DNA of 64,000 nt, taken from assembly GCA_034440355.1 (NCBI GenBank), contig JAWXBY010000084.1, positions 40,520 through 104,519 of the forward strand. Reading direction: 5' to 3'. Shown in pieces: positions 50,460-57,784 of the stretch (position 1 is its first letter; each line of letters opens with the position of its first letter). Source of the stretch: SZUA-430 sp034440355. GTDB lineage: Bacteria; Pseudomonadota; Alphaproteobacteria; Micropepsales; Micropepsaceae. Made by a program: the position numbers and the translations under genes. The notes beneath the pieces are model-generated. The model saw nothing but the letters and a program-made list of their open reading frames with translations, was not told the origin of the DNA and ran no database searches.

Positions 50460-50916
50460 GGCAGTCAAAGCGCGGCGGGACGGGCTGCTCTTCTTGGAGC
50501 ATTTCCTGCCGTACCGGCTGTCCGTTCTGTCGAATACCGTCAGCGGGCGGATCGCAAAATCGTACGAGGAGCGATTTCAGCTGACCATCGCGGAGTGGCG
50601 CGTGATGGCAGTGCTGGGACGGTTTCCCGGTTTGACCGCGGCGGAAGTCACGGAACGTACGGCGATGGACAAGGTGCAGGTCAGCCGCGCCGTCTCGCGC
50701 TTGAAGGAAACGCAGCGCATCGAACAGCGCGCGGTTGAAGGCGACCGGCGTGCGCGGCACCTGTTTCTGACCGACATCGGCCACGAGGTTTATGCGGAGA
50801 TCGTGCCGCTGGCGCTCGACTATGAGCGGCGCTTCACGTCGGGATTGAACGCGGCGGAGCGGGCGCAGCTCGACCGGCTACTCGACAAGCTCACGGCGGC
50901 GGCGGCGACGCTTTAG
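50449..50916 (+). CDS. MarR-family regulator at the end of the tyrosine operon
   Basis: 155 residues from the ATG at 50449; overlaps maiA by 11 bp. Winged helix: LTIAEWRVMAVLGRFPGLTAAEVTERTAMDKVQVSRAVSRLKETQRIEQRAVEGDRRARHLFLT. Cotranscription with homogentisate genes suggests it represses the operon through the palindrome at 46578-46591 and senses a pathway intermediate; this is inference. Its last 12 codons lie in the 37-bp sequence repeated on the far side of the RAYT element. The gene end is thus intact but duplicated. Confidence 0.88.
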   Translation: MRSEAVKARRDGLLFLEHFLPYRLSVLSNTVSGRIAKSYEERFQLTIAEWRVMAVLGRFPGLTAAEVTERTAMDKVQVSRAVSRLKETQRIEQRAVEGDRRARHLFLTDIGHEVYAEIVPLALDYERRFTSGLNAAERAQLDRLLDKLTAAAATL

Positions 50917-50917
50917 T
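50881..50917. repeat. Left copy of 37-bp direct repeat flanking the RAYT element
   Basis: Begins CTCGACAAGCTCACGGC and ends GACGCTTTAGT. Identical over all 37 positions to 51636-51672; the flanking bases differ on both sides. This copy ends the marR gene with its stop TAG (50914-50916). On the opposite strand the base triplet just before it (50878-50880) is a stop for the convergent frame. Confidence 0.95.
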
Positions 50918-50942
50918 CTGGGAGCGCCGGCTTCCAGCCGGC
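50918..50942 (+). repeat. REP copy A (forward), also a terminator
   Basis: CTGGGAGCGCCGGCTTCC... with a 7-bp stem GCCGGCT-tcc-AGCCGGC (50926-50942). It is followed after TC by seven T residues (50945-50951), so it can serve as the rho-independent terminator of the tyrosine operon. Confidence 0.85.
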
Positions 50943-50965
50943 TCTTTTTTTCCCTTCGCGAAAAT

Positions 50966-50990
50966 GCCGGCAGGATGCCGGCGGTCCCGG
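50966..50990 (-). repeat. REP copy B (inverted)
   Basis: Stem GCCGGCA-gga-TGCCGGC (50966-50982) followed by GGTCCCGG. Read on the minus strand it follows the same consensus as copy A. The spacer to A contains TTCGCGAA at 50955-50962. Confidence 0.85.
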
Positions 50991-51000
50991 GAGATGTGCA

Positions 51001-51585
51001 ATGTCGGACGAGCGTTGGCGTTCGCGTGGGTACTTGCCGCATTGGGAGGCTGGGGAAGTCGCGCAGTCGATTACTTTTCGCGTCGCCGATAGCTTGCCCT
51101 CCGCGATGCTTCAGCATCTGGAGCAGGAACTTCGGCTTCTGCCTGAGGACGCTGCGGCCGTTCAGCGGCGTATTCGTATCGAGGCCGCGCTCGACCGCGG
51201 GCACGGCACTGCTTGGCTTGCGGACGCCAGAGTTGCGGACATTGTAGAGCGTGCGTTGCTGCACTTCGACGGCGAACGTTACAGGCTTCATGCATGGGTG
51301 ATCATGCCCAATCACGTGCACGTTGTTGCCACGCCGTTAGGCGATTGGACGTTGGCGGACATTGTGCATAGCTGGAAGTCGTTCACAGCGACGCAAGCGA
51401 ATCGAATCTTAGAGCGTGAAGGGGCATTCTGGGCGCGGGAGTACTTCGATCGTTACATTCGCGACGAGGCGCATTTTACGAATGCGGTTTCGTATGTCGC
51501 GATGAATCCCGTGAAGGCGGGCTTGTGTAAACGGCCGGAGGATTGGCGATTTTCTAGCGCGTGGTCTGGGAGCGCCGGTTTCTAG
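51001..51585 (+). CDS. REP-associated tyrosine transposase (RAYT, Y1/TnpA_REP)
   Basis: 194 residues. Y1_Tnp (IS200-like HUH) fold: the metal-binding MPNHVHVVA (HUH, about residue 103) and the catalytic-tyrosine helix WAREYFDRYIRDEAHF (Tyr about residue 145), then the RAYT signature VSYVAMNPVKAGLCKRPEDWRFSS. Family members act on REP hairpins as single-stranded DNA. The last residues SGSAGF and the stop codon are encoded by REP copy C. The ATG has GGGAGA upstream. All motifs look intact, so it may be active. Confidence 0.93.
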   Translation: MSDERWRSRGYLPHWEAGEVAQSITFRVADSLPSAMLQHLEQELRLLPEDAAAVQRRIRIEAALDRGHGTAWLADARVADIVERALLHFDGERYRLHAWVIMPNHVHVVATPLGDWTLADIVHSWKSFTATQANRILEREGAFWAREYFDRYIRDEAHFTNAVSYVAMNPVKAGLCKRPEDWRFSSAWSGSAGF

Positions 51586-51590
51586 CTGGC
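51566..51590 (+). repeat. REP copy C (forward), overlaps transposase 3' end
   Basis: CTGGGAGCGCCGGTTTCTAG..., stem GCCGGTT-tct-AGCTGGC with G-U pairs, hence more diverged. Supplies the transposase stop TAG (51583-51585). Followed by TTCGCGAA at 51593-51600. Confidence 0.8.
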
Positions 51591-51609
51591 GTTTCGCGAA
51601 GTAGAACGA

Positions 51610-51634
51610 GCCGGCTAGAAGCCGGCGTTCCCAG
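51610..51634 (-). repeat. REP copy D (inverted)
   Basis: Perfect stem GCCGGCT-aga-AGCCGGC (51610-51626) then GTTCCCAG. Supplies the present stop codon of the convergent acyltransferase gene. Confidence 0.85.
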
Positions 51635-52520
51635 GCTCGACAAGCTCACGGCGGCGGCGGCGACGCTTTAGTTTCTTCGGCACCTGGTCGGCGAGAGCGT
51701 AGGTGCTGTCGCGCAGGAATTCCATCAGCTGTTTCCGGTCGCCGATGCCTTTGAGCGTCTCGTAAGGGATGCGCTTGCCGACGCGTACGACCATGTCGGT
51801 CCCGATGCGGTCGTGCACCTCTTTGAACAGGAGCGCCAGGCGCAGCGTCATGCTGACGTGGCTTGCCATTTGGAACATGCGCGAGTTTTGGCCGGCGAAG
51901 AAGACGGGCACGACGGGCGCTTTGCCTTGCACGATCATGCGGGCGGTGAACGTTTTCCACTCCGGGTCTTTGGCGGTGCGGGCGAGCATGGTTGGCGTGG
52001 TCGACACGGTGCCGCCCGGGAAGATGACGAGGCAGCCGCCCTTTTCGAGCACGGCCTTCGCTTCGGCGCGCGTCTTGATGTTGGTTTCGAGCGCGGCTTT
52101 CGTTTCTTCGAAGTCGATCGGCAGCAGGAAGGGTTTGATCTCTTCGGCGCGGTTGAGAAGCGCGTTGGTCAGGACCTTGAAGTCCTTGCGCACACGCGCG
52201 ATCAGCCAGCAGATCACGAGACCGTCGAGCACGCCGAAGGGATGGTTGGCGACGACGATGACGGCGCCCGTCGACGGAATTTCGCCGAGCGCCTCTTCAT
52301 TCAGTTGGACATTGAGCTGCAGTTGGCGAACCGCGGCTTCCCAGAAGCTTTCGCCGGGCACCGGGTGGTTCTGGTGCTTGAGATACATGCGTTTCAGTTC
52401 GGGTTGGCCCGAAATGCGCTCGATCAATTGAATGACGAGCCGCTTGAAGCGCGGGTCGTCGGGCGAGGCGTAAGAGAATTCGTCGACTTCGGCCATGTGG
52501 GTCTTGGCGTCCCAAATCAT
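51615..52520 (-). CDS. Lysophospholipid acyltransferase (PlsC-like)
   Basis: 301 residues from the ATG at 52520, overlapping the upstream gene's stop (ATGA). PlsC-type acyltransferase with a variant catalytic box VVANHPFGVLDG (histidine then aspartate) and a substrate motif VIFPGGTVSTT. It resembles the hemolysin-like/ornithine-lipid acyltransferase group. C-terminus KKLKRRRRRRELVE is strongly basic. The final PGNAGF and stop come from the inserted REP copy D; without the insertion it would stop right after ELVE. Last gene of the 55075-to-51615 operon. Confidence 0.85.
   Translation of the reverse strand: MIWDAKTHMAEVDEFSYASPDDPRFKRLVIQLIERISGQPELKRMYLKHQNHPVPGESFWEAAVRQLQLNVQLNEEALGEIPSTGAVIVVANHPFGVLDGLVICWLIARVRKDFKVLTNALLNRAEEIKPFLLPIDFEETKAALETNIKTRAEAKAVLEKGGCLVIFPGGTVSTTPTMLARTAKDPEWKTFTARMIVQGKAPVVPVFFAGQNSRMFQMASHVSMTLRLALLFKEVHDRIGTDMVVRVGKRIPYETLKGIGDRKQLMEFLRDSTYALADQVPKKLKRRRRRRELVEPGNAGF
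51636..51672. repeat. Right copy of 37-bp direct repeat
   Basis: Identical to 50881-50917. Here it encodes, on the minus strand, the basic tail (RRRRRRELVE) of the acyltransferase. Distance between the repeat starts is 755 bp. Confidence 0.95.
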
Positions 52521-53629
52521 TCCGTCAGCGGGTATTGTGCCCAAAGCTGCGTTTCATGGCGATAGGCGCGTAGGAAATCCTTGAGGCGCGCGGGCTTGAA
52601 GCCGCGCTTGGCGTTCTCGGCGCCCGTTTCCCACAGGGTCTTGTATTGGTGCATGAGCGCGGCATAGGCCTCTCTCAGCGTCGTGCGGCGGTCCCAGATG
52701 TGGGTCGCCTCGGCGCCGGCGCCGTTGACCTCGACGATGGTGAAGTTTCGGCCGGCTTGGAGGTCTTCGATGCTCGGGAAACGGACGTCGAAGCGGCCGA
52801 AGTAGAATTCGTTGATGTCCTTGCCGATAAGGTCGAAGGCGTCGGTCATCGCCTCGGTGATTAGATGGTTGCCGTTGCGGAAGATCGTCCCGCGGCTGTG
52901 GCTGCCGGCGAAGGCGATGCGGAAGGGTTGGCCCTTCGGCACGATCCAATCCCAGCGCGTGCAGTGGCGGGGGCGGTAGATGTGTTGCAGAAGACCCGCG
53001 CGTACGTCGCGGGCGATGAGTTCGCCCAGTGTCGACGTGCCGTCGCCGTAGACATAGGGGAAGTACTTTAGCGTAAGCGAGACGATGCGGCCGCGCTGTT
53101 CGCTAGGTTTGCGGATGTAGAAGACGCCAGCTTCGGCTTCGTGATCGACGAGCGCCTGGAAGACGATGCGTTCGTTCAGCGGGAAGGCTTGGATGTAGTC
53201 GGCGAGTTCGGCTTCGCTGCGTATGCGCCGGACGCCCGCGCCGCGGCAGCCCATGTCGGGTTTGGCGACGAAGGGCAGGGTGAGACCTGCTTGCTGCGCG
53301 ACTTCGAGAGCGTGAGTGGCCGTGAGGGTCGGGGTGCGGTCGAGTGTGGCCCATGGTGCGATGAAGCGGCGCGCGTAGGCGCCGGCTTGATCGAAGACCG
53401 AGGCTTTGGATTCGCCGATCCAGCCGCCCATCGGGAACAGCGGGTTCGATATCGTCGGCAGCGTGAAGCCGCCGTGACGGACGGTCAGCCACATCCAATA
53501 GAAGAAGATCGGCGCGTAGAAATAGCGTTGCGGCCAGAATTCGAAATACGAGAGCGGCGGTCCCGACATGTCGAGCGGCGGCATGCCTTGGTGCGGCACG
53601 CGGATTTCGCTGGTGATGGCGTCAGACAT
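52517..53629 (-). CDS. ATP-grasp-like protein, unknown substrate
   Basis: 370 residues from the ATG at 53629. The frame contains ATP-grasp features: LTLPFVAKPDMGCRGAGVRRI (nucleotide lysine and glycine loop), then about 150 residues later FYFGRFDVRFPS and FTIVEVNGAGAEA (the D-R...E-x-N Mg-binding pair). The N-terminal 60 residues are aromatic-rich (FEFWPQRYFYAPIFFYWMWL), possibly membrane-associated. It lies between DedA and acyltransferase with overlaps on both sides, so a lipid- or envelope-linked ligase is a reasonable guess. Confidence 0.7.
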   Translation of the reverse strand: MSDAITSEIRVPHQGMPPLDMSGPPLSYFEFWPQRYFYAPIFFYWMWLTVRHGGFTLPTISNPLFPMGGWIGESKASVFDQAGAYARRFIAPWATLDRTPTLTATHALEVAQQAGLTLPFVAKPDMGCRGAGVRRIRSEAELADYIQAFPLNERIVFQALVDHEAEAGVFYIRKPSEQRGRIVSLTLKYFPYVYGDGTSTLGELIARDVRAGLLQHIYRPRHCTRWDWIVPKGQPFRIAFAGSHSRGTIFRNGNHLITEAMTDAFDLIGKDINEFYFGRFDVRFPSIEDLQAGRNFTIVEVNGAGAEATHIWDRRTTLREAYAALMHQYKTLWETGAENAKRGFKPARLKDFLRAYRHETQLWAQYPLTE

Positions 53630-54212
53630 CGCCCGGCTCGGCGGTGCGGTGCGCAAAGCGCTCGGCCAATGTCGGGCCGGCCAAGATGAACGTCAGAAGT
53701 ATGGCGGCGAGCGCCCAGCGCCAGACGCCGAGGTTTTCGACGATCATCACGCCGAAAAAGAAGACGAGGCTGAAGATCAGCGTCGTCCATATGAAGCCCG
53801 CGCCGGCGGCGACGCCGGCAAAGGGCCAGAACGGAAGTTTCAGGAAGCCGCTTGCTGCATAGGTCGGTAGGCGGAAGCCGGGCATGAAGCGCGCACCGAT
53901 CAACGCGGGGATATAGCGACGCTTCAACCATCCGCGGCCTTTGACCATCCGGCGTTCGCCGATCACGTTGCGCGCCCATTCGCGGGTGCGCGCGGCGGCG
54001 CCGAGGCCGTAGAGCCCAAGGTCGCCGGCGAAGATGCCGACGAAGAGCGCGGCGAGCGCGATCGGCGCTGCGATTTCGCCTGTCGCGGCGAGGAAGGCTG
54101 CGGTGATGGTGGCGACGTCTTCGAGCACGAACGTGGCGAGCACGATCGCGAGTGCGATTGCCCACGGGCTTGAACCGAGCGCGAGAAGCGTGGTCGCGGG
54201 GTCGCCGGTCAT
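53622..54212 (-). CDS. DedA-family membrane protein
   Basis: 196 residues, four to five helices. DedA/SNARE-associated core: ALFVGIFAGDLGLYGLGAAAR, followed by GRGWLKRRYIPALIGARFMPGFRLPTYAASGFLKLPFWPF, which includes the conserved arginine and proline cluster of the half-hairpin. DedA proteins act in envelope homeostasis and lipid-carrier flipping. Overlaps the lipoprotein hydrolase upstream (4 bp) and the ATP-grasp gene downstream (8 bp). Confidence 0.88.
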   Translation of the reverse strand: MTGDPATTLLALGSSPWAIALAIVLATFVLEDVATITAAFLAATGEIAAPIALAALFVGIFAGDLGLYGLGAAARTREWARNVIGERRMVKGRGWLKRRYIPALIGARFMPGFRLPTYAASGFLKLPFWPFAGVAAGAGFIWTTLIFSLVFFFGVMIVENLGVWRWALAAILLTFILAGPTLAERFAHRTAEPGDV

Positions 54213-55075
54213 GGCGTGGGGGCTTCCATCATCGCGAAGGCTTTGGCGATGGCCGCGTCGACCTGCTGCTTCGAATTCCAGGGCAGGAAGTGGTTTTGAC
54301 CGTCGATGACGGTGACGTCCATGGCGTGCGTACCCGTCAGGTGCGTCTTCATGAAGGCCACGTTTTCGAAGGGCACGAGGTCGTCCTTGGTGCCATGTAC
54401 GATCGTAACGGGGATGTGGATCGTCGCCAGGCGCGGCGCAAGGGCTTCGAGCTGCGGCTCAAGGGCGATGATCTCGCGGTTGGTGTTGCGCAGCCAGCGC
54501 GGCAGCAGTGCGCTGACCGGCCAGGTGTCGCCGACATATTGGATGAAGGGCACGTTCTCTTGCGCCGGATCGAGAGATCCGGCGAGGACGACGAGGGCGG
54601 CGACGAGATCCGGGCTGTCGACAGCGGCTTGCGCGATAATCGGGCCGCCGAGCGAGTGACCGATGAGGACGGCGGGCTTGCCGCCGTTGGCGCGGATCAG
54701 TGCGGCGATGGCTTGTGCCTGTTCGGCGAGGGAGACGACTGCGCCGTCGGGGCCGCTGTGGCCGAAGCCCGGGCGGTCGATGGCAACGTAGCGGAAGCCC
54801 TTCGGCACGCCGATCAGGTAGTCGGCCCACGCGTGCGCGTCGCCGGGCGTGCCGTGGACGAAGATGGCGAGGCGGCCCGAAGGGGCGCCCGCTTCGAGGT
54901 AGCTCAAGCTGTAGCCGGCTGAGAGCGGCAGGTCGTGGCGCGGGACCCTTGCGGCCATGTCGGCTTCGCTGGCGTCGGGGCCTGGAATCGAGCACCCAGC
55001 AAGGGCGAGCGCGCTGCCGGCAAACGCGACGCGCCGGACCCAGGGGCCGAGGAATGGCGACGCTTGGAATGCCAT
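54209..55075 (-). CDS. Alpha/beta-hydrolase lipoprotein
   Basis: 288 residues. Lipoprotein signal with AGSALALAGC (Cys about residue 28). Hydrolase fold: oxyanion loop IFVHGTPGD, nucleophile elbow GHSLGG, acid in GTKDDLVPFE, histidine in DGQNHFLPW. Anchored outside the cytoplasm. First gene of the overlapping four-gene unit (hydrolase, DedA, ATP-grasp, acyltransferase). Confidence 0.88.
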   Translation of the reverse strand: MAFQASPFLGPWVRRVAFAGSALALAGCSIPGPDASEADMAARVPRHDLPLSAGYSLSYLEAGAPSGRLAIFVHGTPGDAHAWADYLIGVPKGFRYVAIDRPGFGHSGPDGAVVSLAEQAQAIAALIRANGGKPAVLIGHSLGGPIIAQAAVDSPDLVAALVVLAGSLDPAQENVPFIQYVGDTWPVSALLPRWLRNTNREIIALEPQLEALAPRLATIHIPVTIVHGTKDDLVPFENVAFMKTHLTGTHAMDVTVIDGQNHFLPWNSKQQVDAAIAKAFAMMEAPTP

Positions 55076-55218
55076 GCTGGCTCACCGACCTTTGACGGCG
55101 GCGAGTTTTCGTCTCACCCGCCCGCTTTGGCAAGCGTGGAGGCGGTCACTCAACGATCACGGCCGGGTGAGCGGGCGATTTGCTTGCCGTGGGCTGCGCT
55201 TGGCAGGTCCAGAACCGC

Positions 55219-55599
55219 TTAAGAGGCCAGCGGGGCCGGCATCATGACCGCGTTGATCTTCTGCTGCAGGGTTACGGCGTTGAACGGCTTGACGATGTAG
55301 TTGTCGACGCCCGCGTGCTTTGCGGCGACGAGGTTCTCGGCTTTAGACTCTGCCGTGACGATGATGAAGGGCGTCTTTTTCAATTTGTCGTCCGCGCGCA
55401 CTTGTTTCAGCAGGTCGTAGCCCGTCATCGGCTCCATGTTCCAGTCGGAGATCACCAGGCCGTAATGCGCCGCGCGGAGCTTTGCGAGCGCGTCGTTGCC
55501 GTCGGCAGCTTCGTCGATTTCGCTGTAGCCGATCTGGTTCAGCAGATTGCGGATGATGCGGCGCATCGTGCTGTAGTCGTCGACGACAAGGACTTTCAT
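55219..55599 (-). CDS. cheY: CheY-like response regulator
   Basis: 126 residues. MKVLVVDDYSTMRRIIRNLL (acidic pair and metal site), phospho-aspartate in LVISDWNMEPMTGYDLL, switch threonine in IIVTAESK and the KPF lysine near the end. The DWNMEPMTG pattern is that of true chemotaxis CheY. No other chemotaxis gene is within the window. Confidence 0.88.
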   Translation of the reverse strand: MKVLVVDDYSTMRRIIRNLLNQIGYSEIDEAADGNDALAKLRAAHYGLVISDWNMEPMTGYDLLKQVRADDKLKKTPFIIVTAESKAENLVAAKHAGVDNYIVKPFNAVTLQQKINAVMMPAPLAS

Positions 55600-55745
55600 G
55601 CTCTGACACCCCGGGGACGCGGTTTCGGCTGTTATTGTTTTGCTTTCGGTGGAACAGTAACGGATCGCTGTTTCGGATTGGTTGATGTGCGGCGTAAATC
55701 TACGCGATTGCTGGTGCGGCATCGTTAGCGAGAGGTAAATCCGCG

Positions 55746-56402
55746 TTGAAGAATGGCGGCGCGCTTAAGTTTCGCGAGGTTGCGGCGGCGATGCCGCTCG
55801 TCGCCATTTTGCGCGGGCTGCAGCCGGCGCGAGCCGAAGGCGTCGCGCGCGCTCTTGTGGACGCCGGGTTTCGCATCATTGAAATTCCGCTCAATCGCGA
55901 TGTCGCGCTGGAGGCGATGCGGATCGTGGTTGGTGTTGTACCGCCTTCGGTCGTGGTCGGCGCGGGAACGGTGCTGACACGCGCGCAGGCGCGTGAGGCG
56001 CATGGCGCGGGAGCGCAGATATTGGTGATGCCGCATCTCGATCGTGGTGTGGTCGAGGAAGGACGTCGGTTGGGTCTTGCGGTAATGCCGGGGGTGATGA
56101 CGCCGACGGAAGCTTTTGCGGCGTTGGACTTGGGCGCCGACGCGCTAAAATTGTTTCCGGCGGAGGTTGTCGGGGCCGACGGCTTGAAGGCACTTCGAGC
56201 CGTGTTGCCTTCGTCGCAGGCTCCGATCTATGCGGTGGGCGGCGTGACGCCGGACACGATGGCCCCTTGGCATGAGGCGGGCGCCGACGGCGTCGGCATC
56301 GGCGGCGCTTTGTTCACGCCCGCGTTCAGCGACGACGAGATTGGATTGCGGGCACGCGCGTTTGTGGCGGCGTGGCGCTCAGTGAGAGGAACCGGCGAAT
56401 GA
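55746..56402 (+). CDS. KDPG/KDPGal aldolase
   Basis: 218 residues from a TTG start (AGAGG upstream). Class I aldolase fold: MPLVAILRGLQPARAEGVARALVDAGFRIIEIPLN, the Schiff-base lysine in ALKLFPAEVVG, and PIYAVGGVTP. The IIEIPLN and DALKLFPAE patterns resemble 2-dehydro-3-deoxy-6-phosphogalactonate aldolase (DgoA) more than Eda. No galactonate kinase or dehydratase is nearby, so the physiological substrate is open. Overlaps the next SDR. Confidence 0.8.
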   Translation: MKNGGALKFREVAAAMPLVAILRGLQPARAEGVARALVDAGFRIIEIPLNRDVALEAMRIVVGVVPPSVVVGAGTVLTRAQAREAHGAGAQILVMPHLDRGVVEEGRRLGLAVMPGVMTPTEAFAALDLGADALKLFPAEVVGADGLKALRAVLPSSQAPIYAVGGVTPDTMAPWHEAGADGVGIGGALFTPAFSDDEIGLRARAFVAAWRSVRGTGE

Positions 56403-57247
56403 ATCTCCAGGGCCAAACGATCGTCGTGACGGGCGCGACGGACGGCATCGGCAAGGTGACTGCGCGCGAGCTCGCCAAGGCCGGTGCCGCGGTCACGATC
56501 GTCGGGCGCGATGCGGCAAAGGGCGAGCGCGTGGTCAAAGAGCTGCGCACGGCGGCGGGGCATGACCGCGTCGACTTCGTGCAGGGCGATCTTCTGACGC
56601 TGAAGGGTGTGCGCGCCGCGGCGGAGACGTTGAAGGGGCGGCTGAAGTCAATTGACGTGCTTGTCAACAATGCCGGGGCGGCGTTCGTCAAGCGCGGCGT
56701 AACCGAGGATGGGTTCGAGCAGACGTTTGCGCTCAATCATCTTGCGTATTTCCTGATGACGTCCTTGCTGCTCGATCTCCTGAAGGCATCGAGCGCAGGA
56801 CGGATCGTCAACGTGGCGTCGGAGGCGCATCGCGGTACGCAGCTTAAGCTCGACGATTTGCAGAACACGAAGTCCTATTCGGGATGGCGGGCCTACCAGC
56901 AGTCGAAGCTCGCTAACATCTATTTCACGTATGAGTTGGCGCGGCGGCTGCAGGAGACGAAAGTCACGGCGAATTGCCTGCATCCGGGGTTCGTGGCCTC
57001 GCGCTTTGGCGACAACAACAAGGGCATCTTCGGTGCGCTGTTCGGCTTGGTGAAATCGATCGCCGCGATCTCAGAGGAAGAAGGGGCGAAGACAAGCATC
57101 TATCTTGCCGGATCGCCCGAGCTTGAGGATGTGAGCGGCAGGTATTTCGATCGCAGCAAGCCGGCGCGCTCGTCGGCGGTCTCGTACGATGAAGCTGTCG
57201 CGCGGGACTTGTGGCGGGCGAGCGAGGCGATGGTCGGCATAGCCTAG
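56399..57247 (+). CDS. Short-chain dehydrogenase (retinol-dehydrogenase-like)
   Basis: 282 residues; ATG shares bases with the aldolase stop. VVTGATDGIGKVTARELAKAG cofactor loop, DVLVNNAGAA, IVNVASEAHRG, then the catalytic YQQSKLANIYFTYELARRL. C-terminal region as in RDH/WWOX-like SDRs. Substrate unknown. Convergent with the ABA4-like gene by 4 bp overlap. Confidence 0.85.
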   Translation: MNLQGQTIVVTGATDGIGKVTARELAKAGAAVTIVGRDAAKGERVVKELRTAAGHDRVDFVQGDLLTLKGVRAAAETLKGRLKSIDVLVNNAGAAFVKRGVTEDGFEQTFALNHLAYFLMTSLLLDLLKASSAGRIVNVASEAHRGTQLKLDDLQNTKSYSGWRAYQQSKLANIYFTYELARRLQETKVTANCLHPGFVASRFGDNNKGIFGALFGLVKSIAAISEEEGAKTSIYLAGSPELEDVSGRYFDRSKPARSSAVSYDEAVARDLWRASEAMVGIA

Positions 57248-57714
57248 CCTTCGAAGAGGCTCCAACCGGCGCGACCCGTGAGGCCGCGGATCAAGAGGTA
57301 GGCGAGCAGGCCGATGGGACCAACCAGCAGGGTCAGCGCCAAGCAGGGGATTAGGATGAAGTGGTTGAGGCCGATGCGTTGGGCGTCGCGCGCCTGCCAG
57401 GCGCCGATGAAGAGATCGAAGACGAGGTAGTGCGCCCAGCCGGCGACCAGCGCCTCTTTGACAGAGAATAACTTCATGACACCGTCGAGCGAACCGAAGC
57501 CCGCGCCTTCCGGCACGGGTGTCCCGCCGAACAAGGCGGTCGCGAGGAGCCAGGCGTAGGTCACGCCGAGAATCATCGGCACGGCAACGGAGTGGACTAA
57601 GATGTCGGTGAGTTTGAAGACCGGCGCCACGATCAGCAGCGTCCAGAACGGCAACACGCCGTAGTTCAGCACCATGAACAACGTATCAGGCGTAATCTGT
57701 GCGAGTTCTGACAT
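57244..57714 (-). CDS. ABA4-like (DUF4281) membrane protein
   Basis: 156 residues, about four membrane helices. The pattern FMVLNYGVLPFWTLLIVAP at the start, the central HYLVFDLFIGAWQARDAQRIGLNHFILIPCLALTLLVGPIG and a C-terminal GRAGWSLFE agree with the ABA4/DUF4281 family, known in plants for neoxanthin synthesis but of unknown role in bacteria. Confidence 0.8.
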   Translation of the reverse strand: MSELAQITPDTLFMVLNYGVLPFWTLLIVAPVFKLTDILVHSVAVPMILGVTYAWLLATALFGGTPVPEGAGFGSLDGVMKLFSVKEALVAGWAHYLVFDLFIGAWQARDAQRIGLNHFILIPCLALTLLVGPIGLLAYLLIRGLTGRAGWSLFEG

Positions 57715-57784
57715 TTGTGCGACCCCAGTCCCGAACGCATCCTAGCGCCGGAATGGGAACTGGCAAATCTTCTGTCCGTCGTGC

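Larger units (their letters stand above)
50918..51635. mobile_element. RAYT-REP mobile unit (REPtron-like) in a 37-bp duplication
   Basis: 718 bp that begins and ends with REP palindromes. The first 27 nt (50918-50944) and the reverse complement of 51608-51634 match at 25 positions. Inside, two REP pairs (50918-50990 and 51566-51634), each a forward and an inverted copy around the palindrome TTCGCGAA, enclose the transposase gene. The unit sits exactly between two copies of a 37-bp direct repeat. The arrangement fits a RAYT with its cognate REPs; the long flanking duplication is unexpected, as this transposase class is not known to make target duplications. Confidence 0.85.

Noticed and set aside
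50918..51634. REP copies considered as a CRISPR array
   Set aside because: Only four short, inverted, unevenly spaced palindromes, no regular spacers, and no cas gene; they pair with a RAYT gene.
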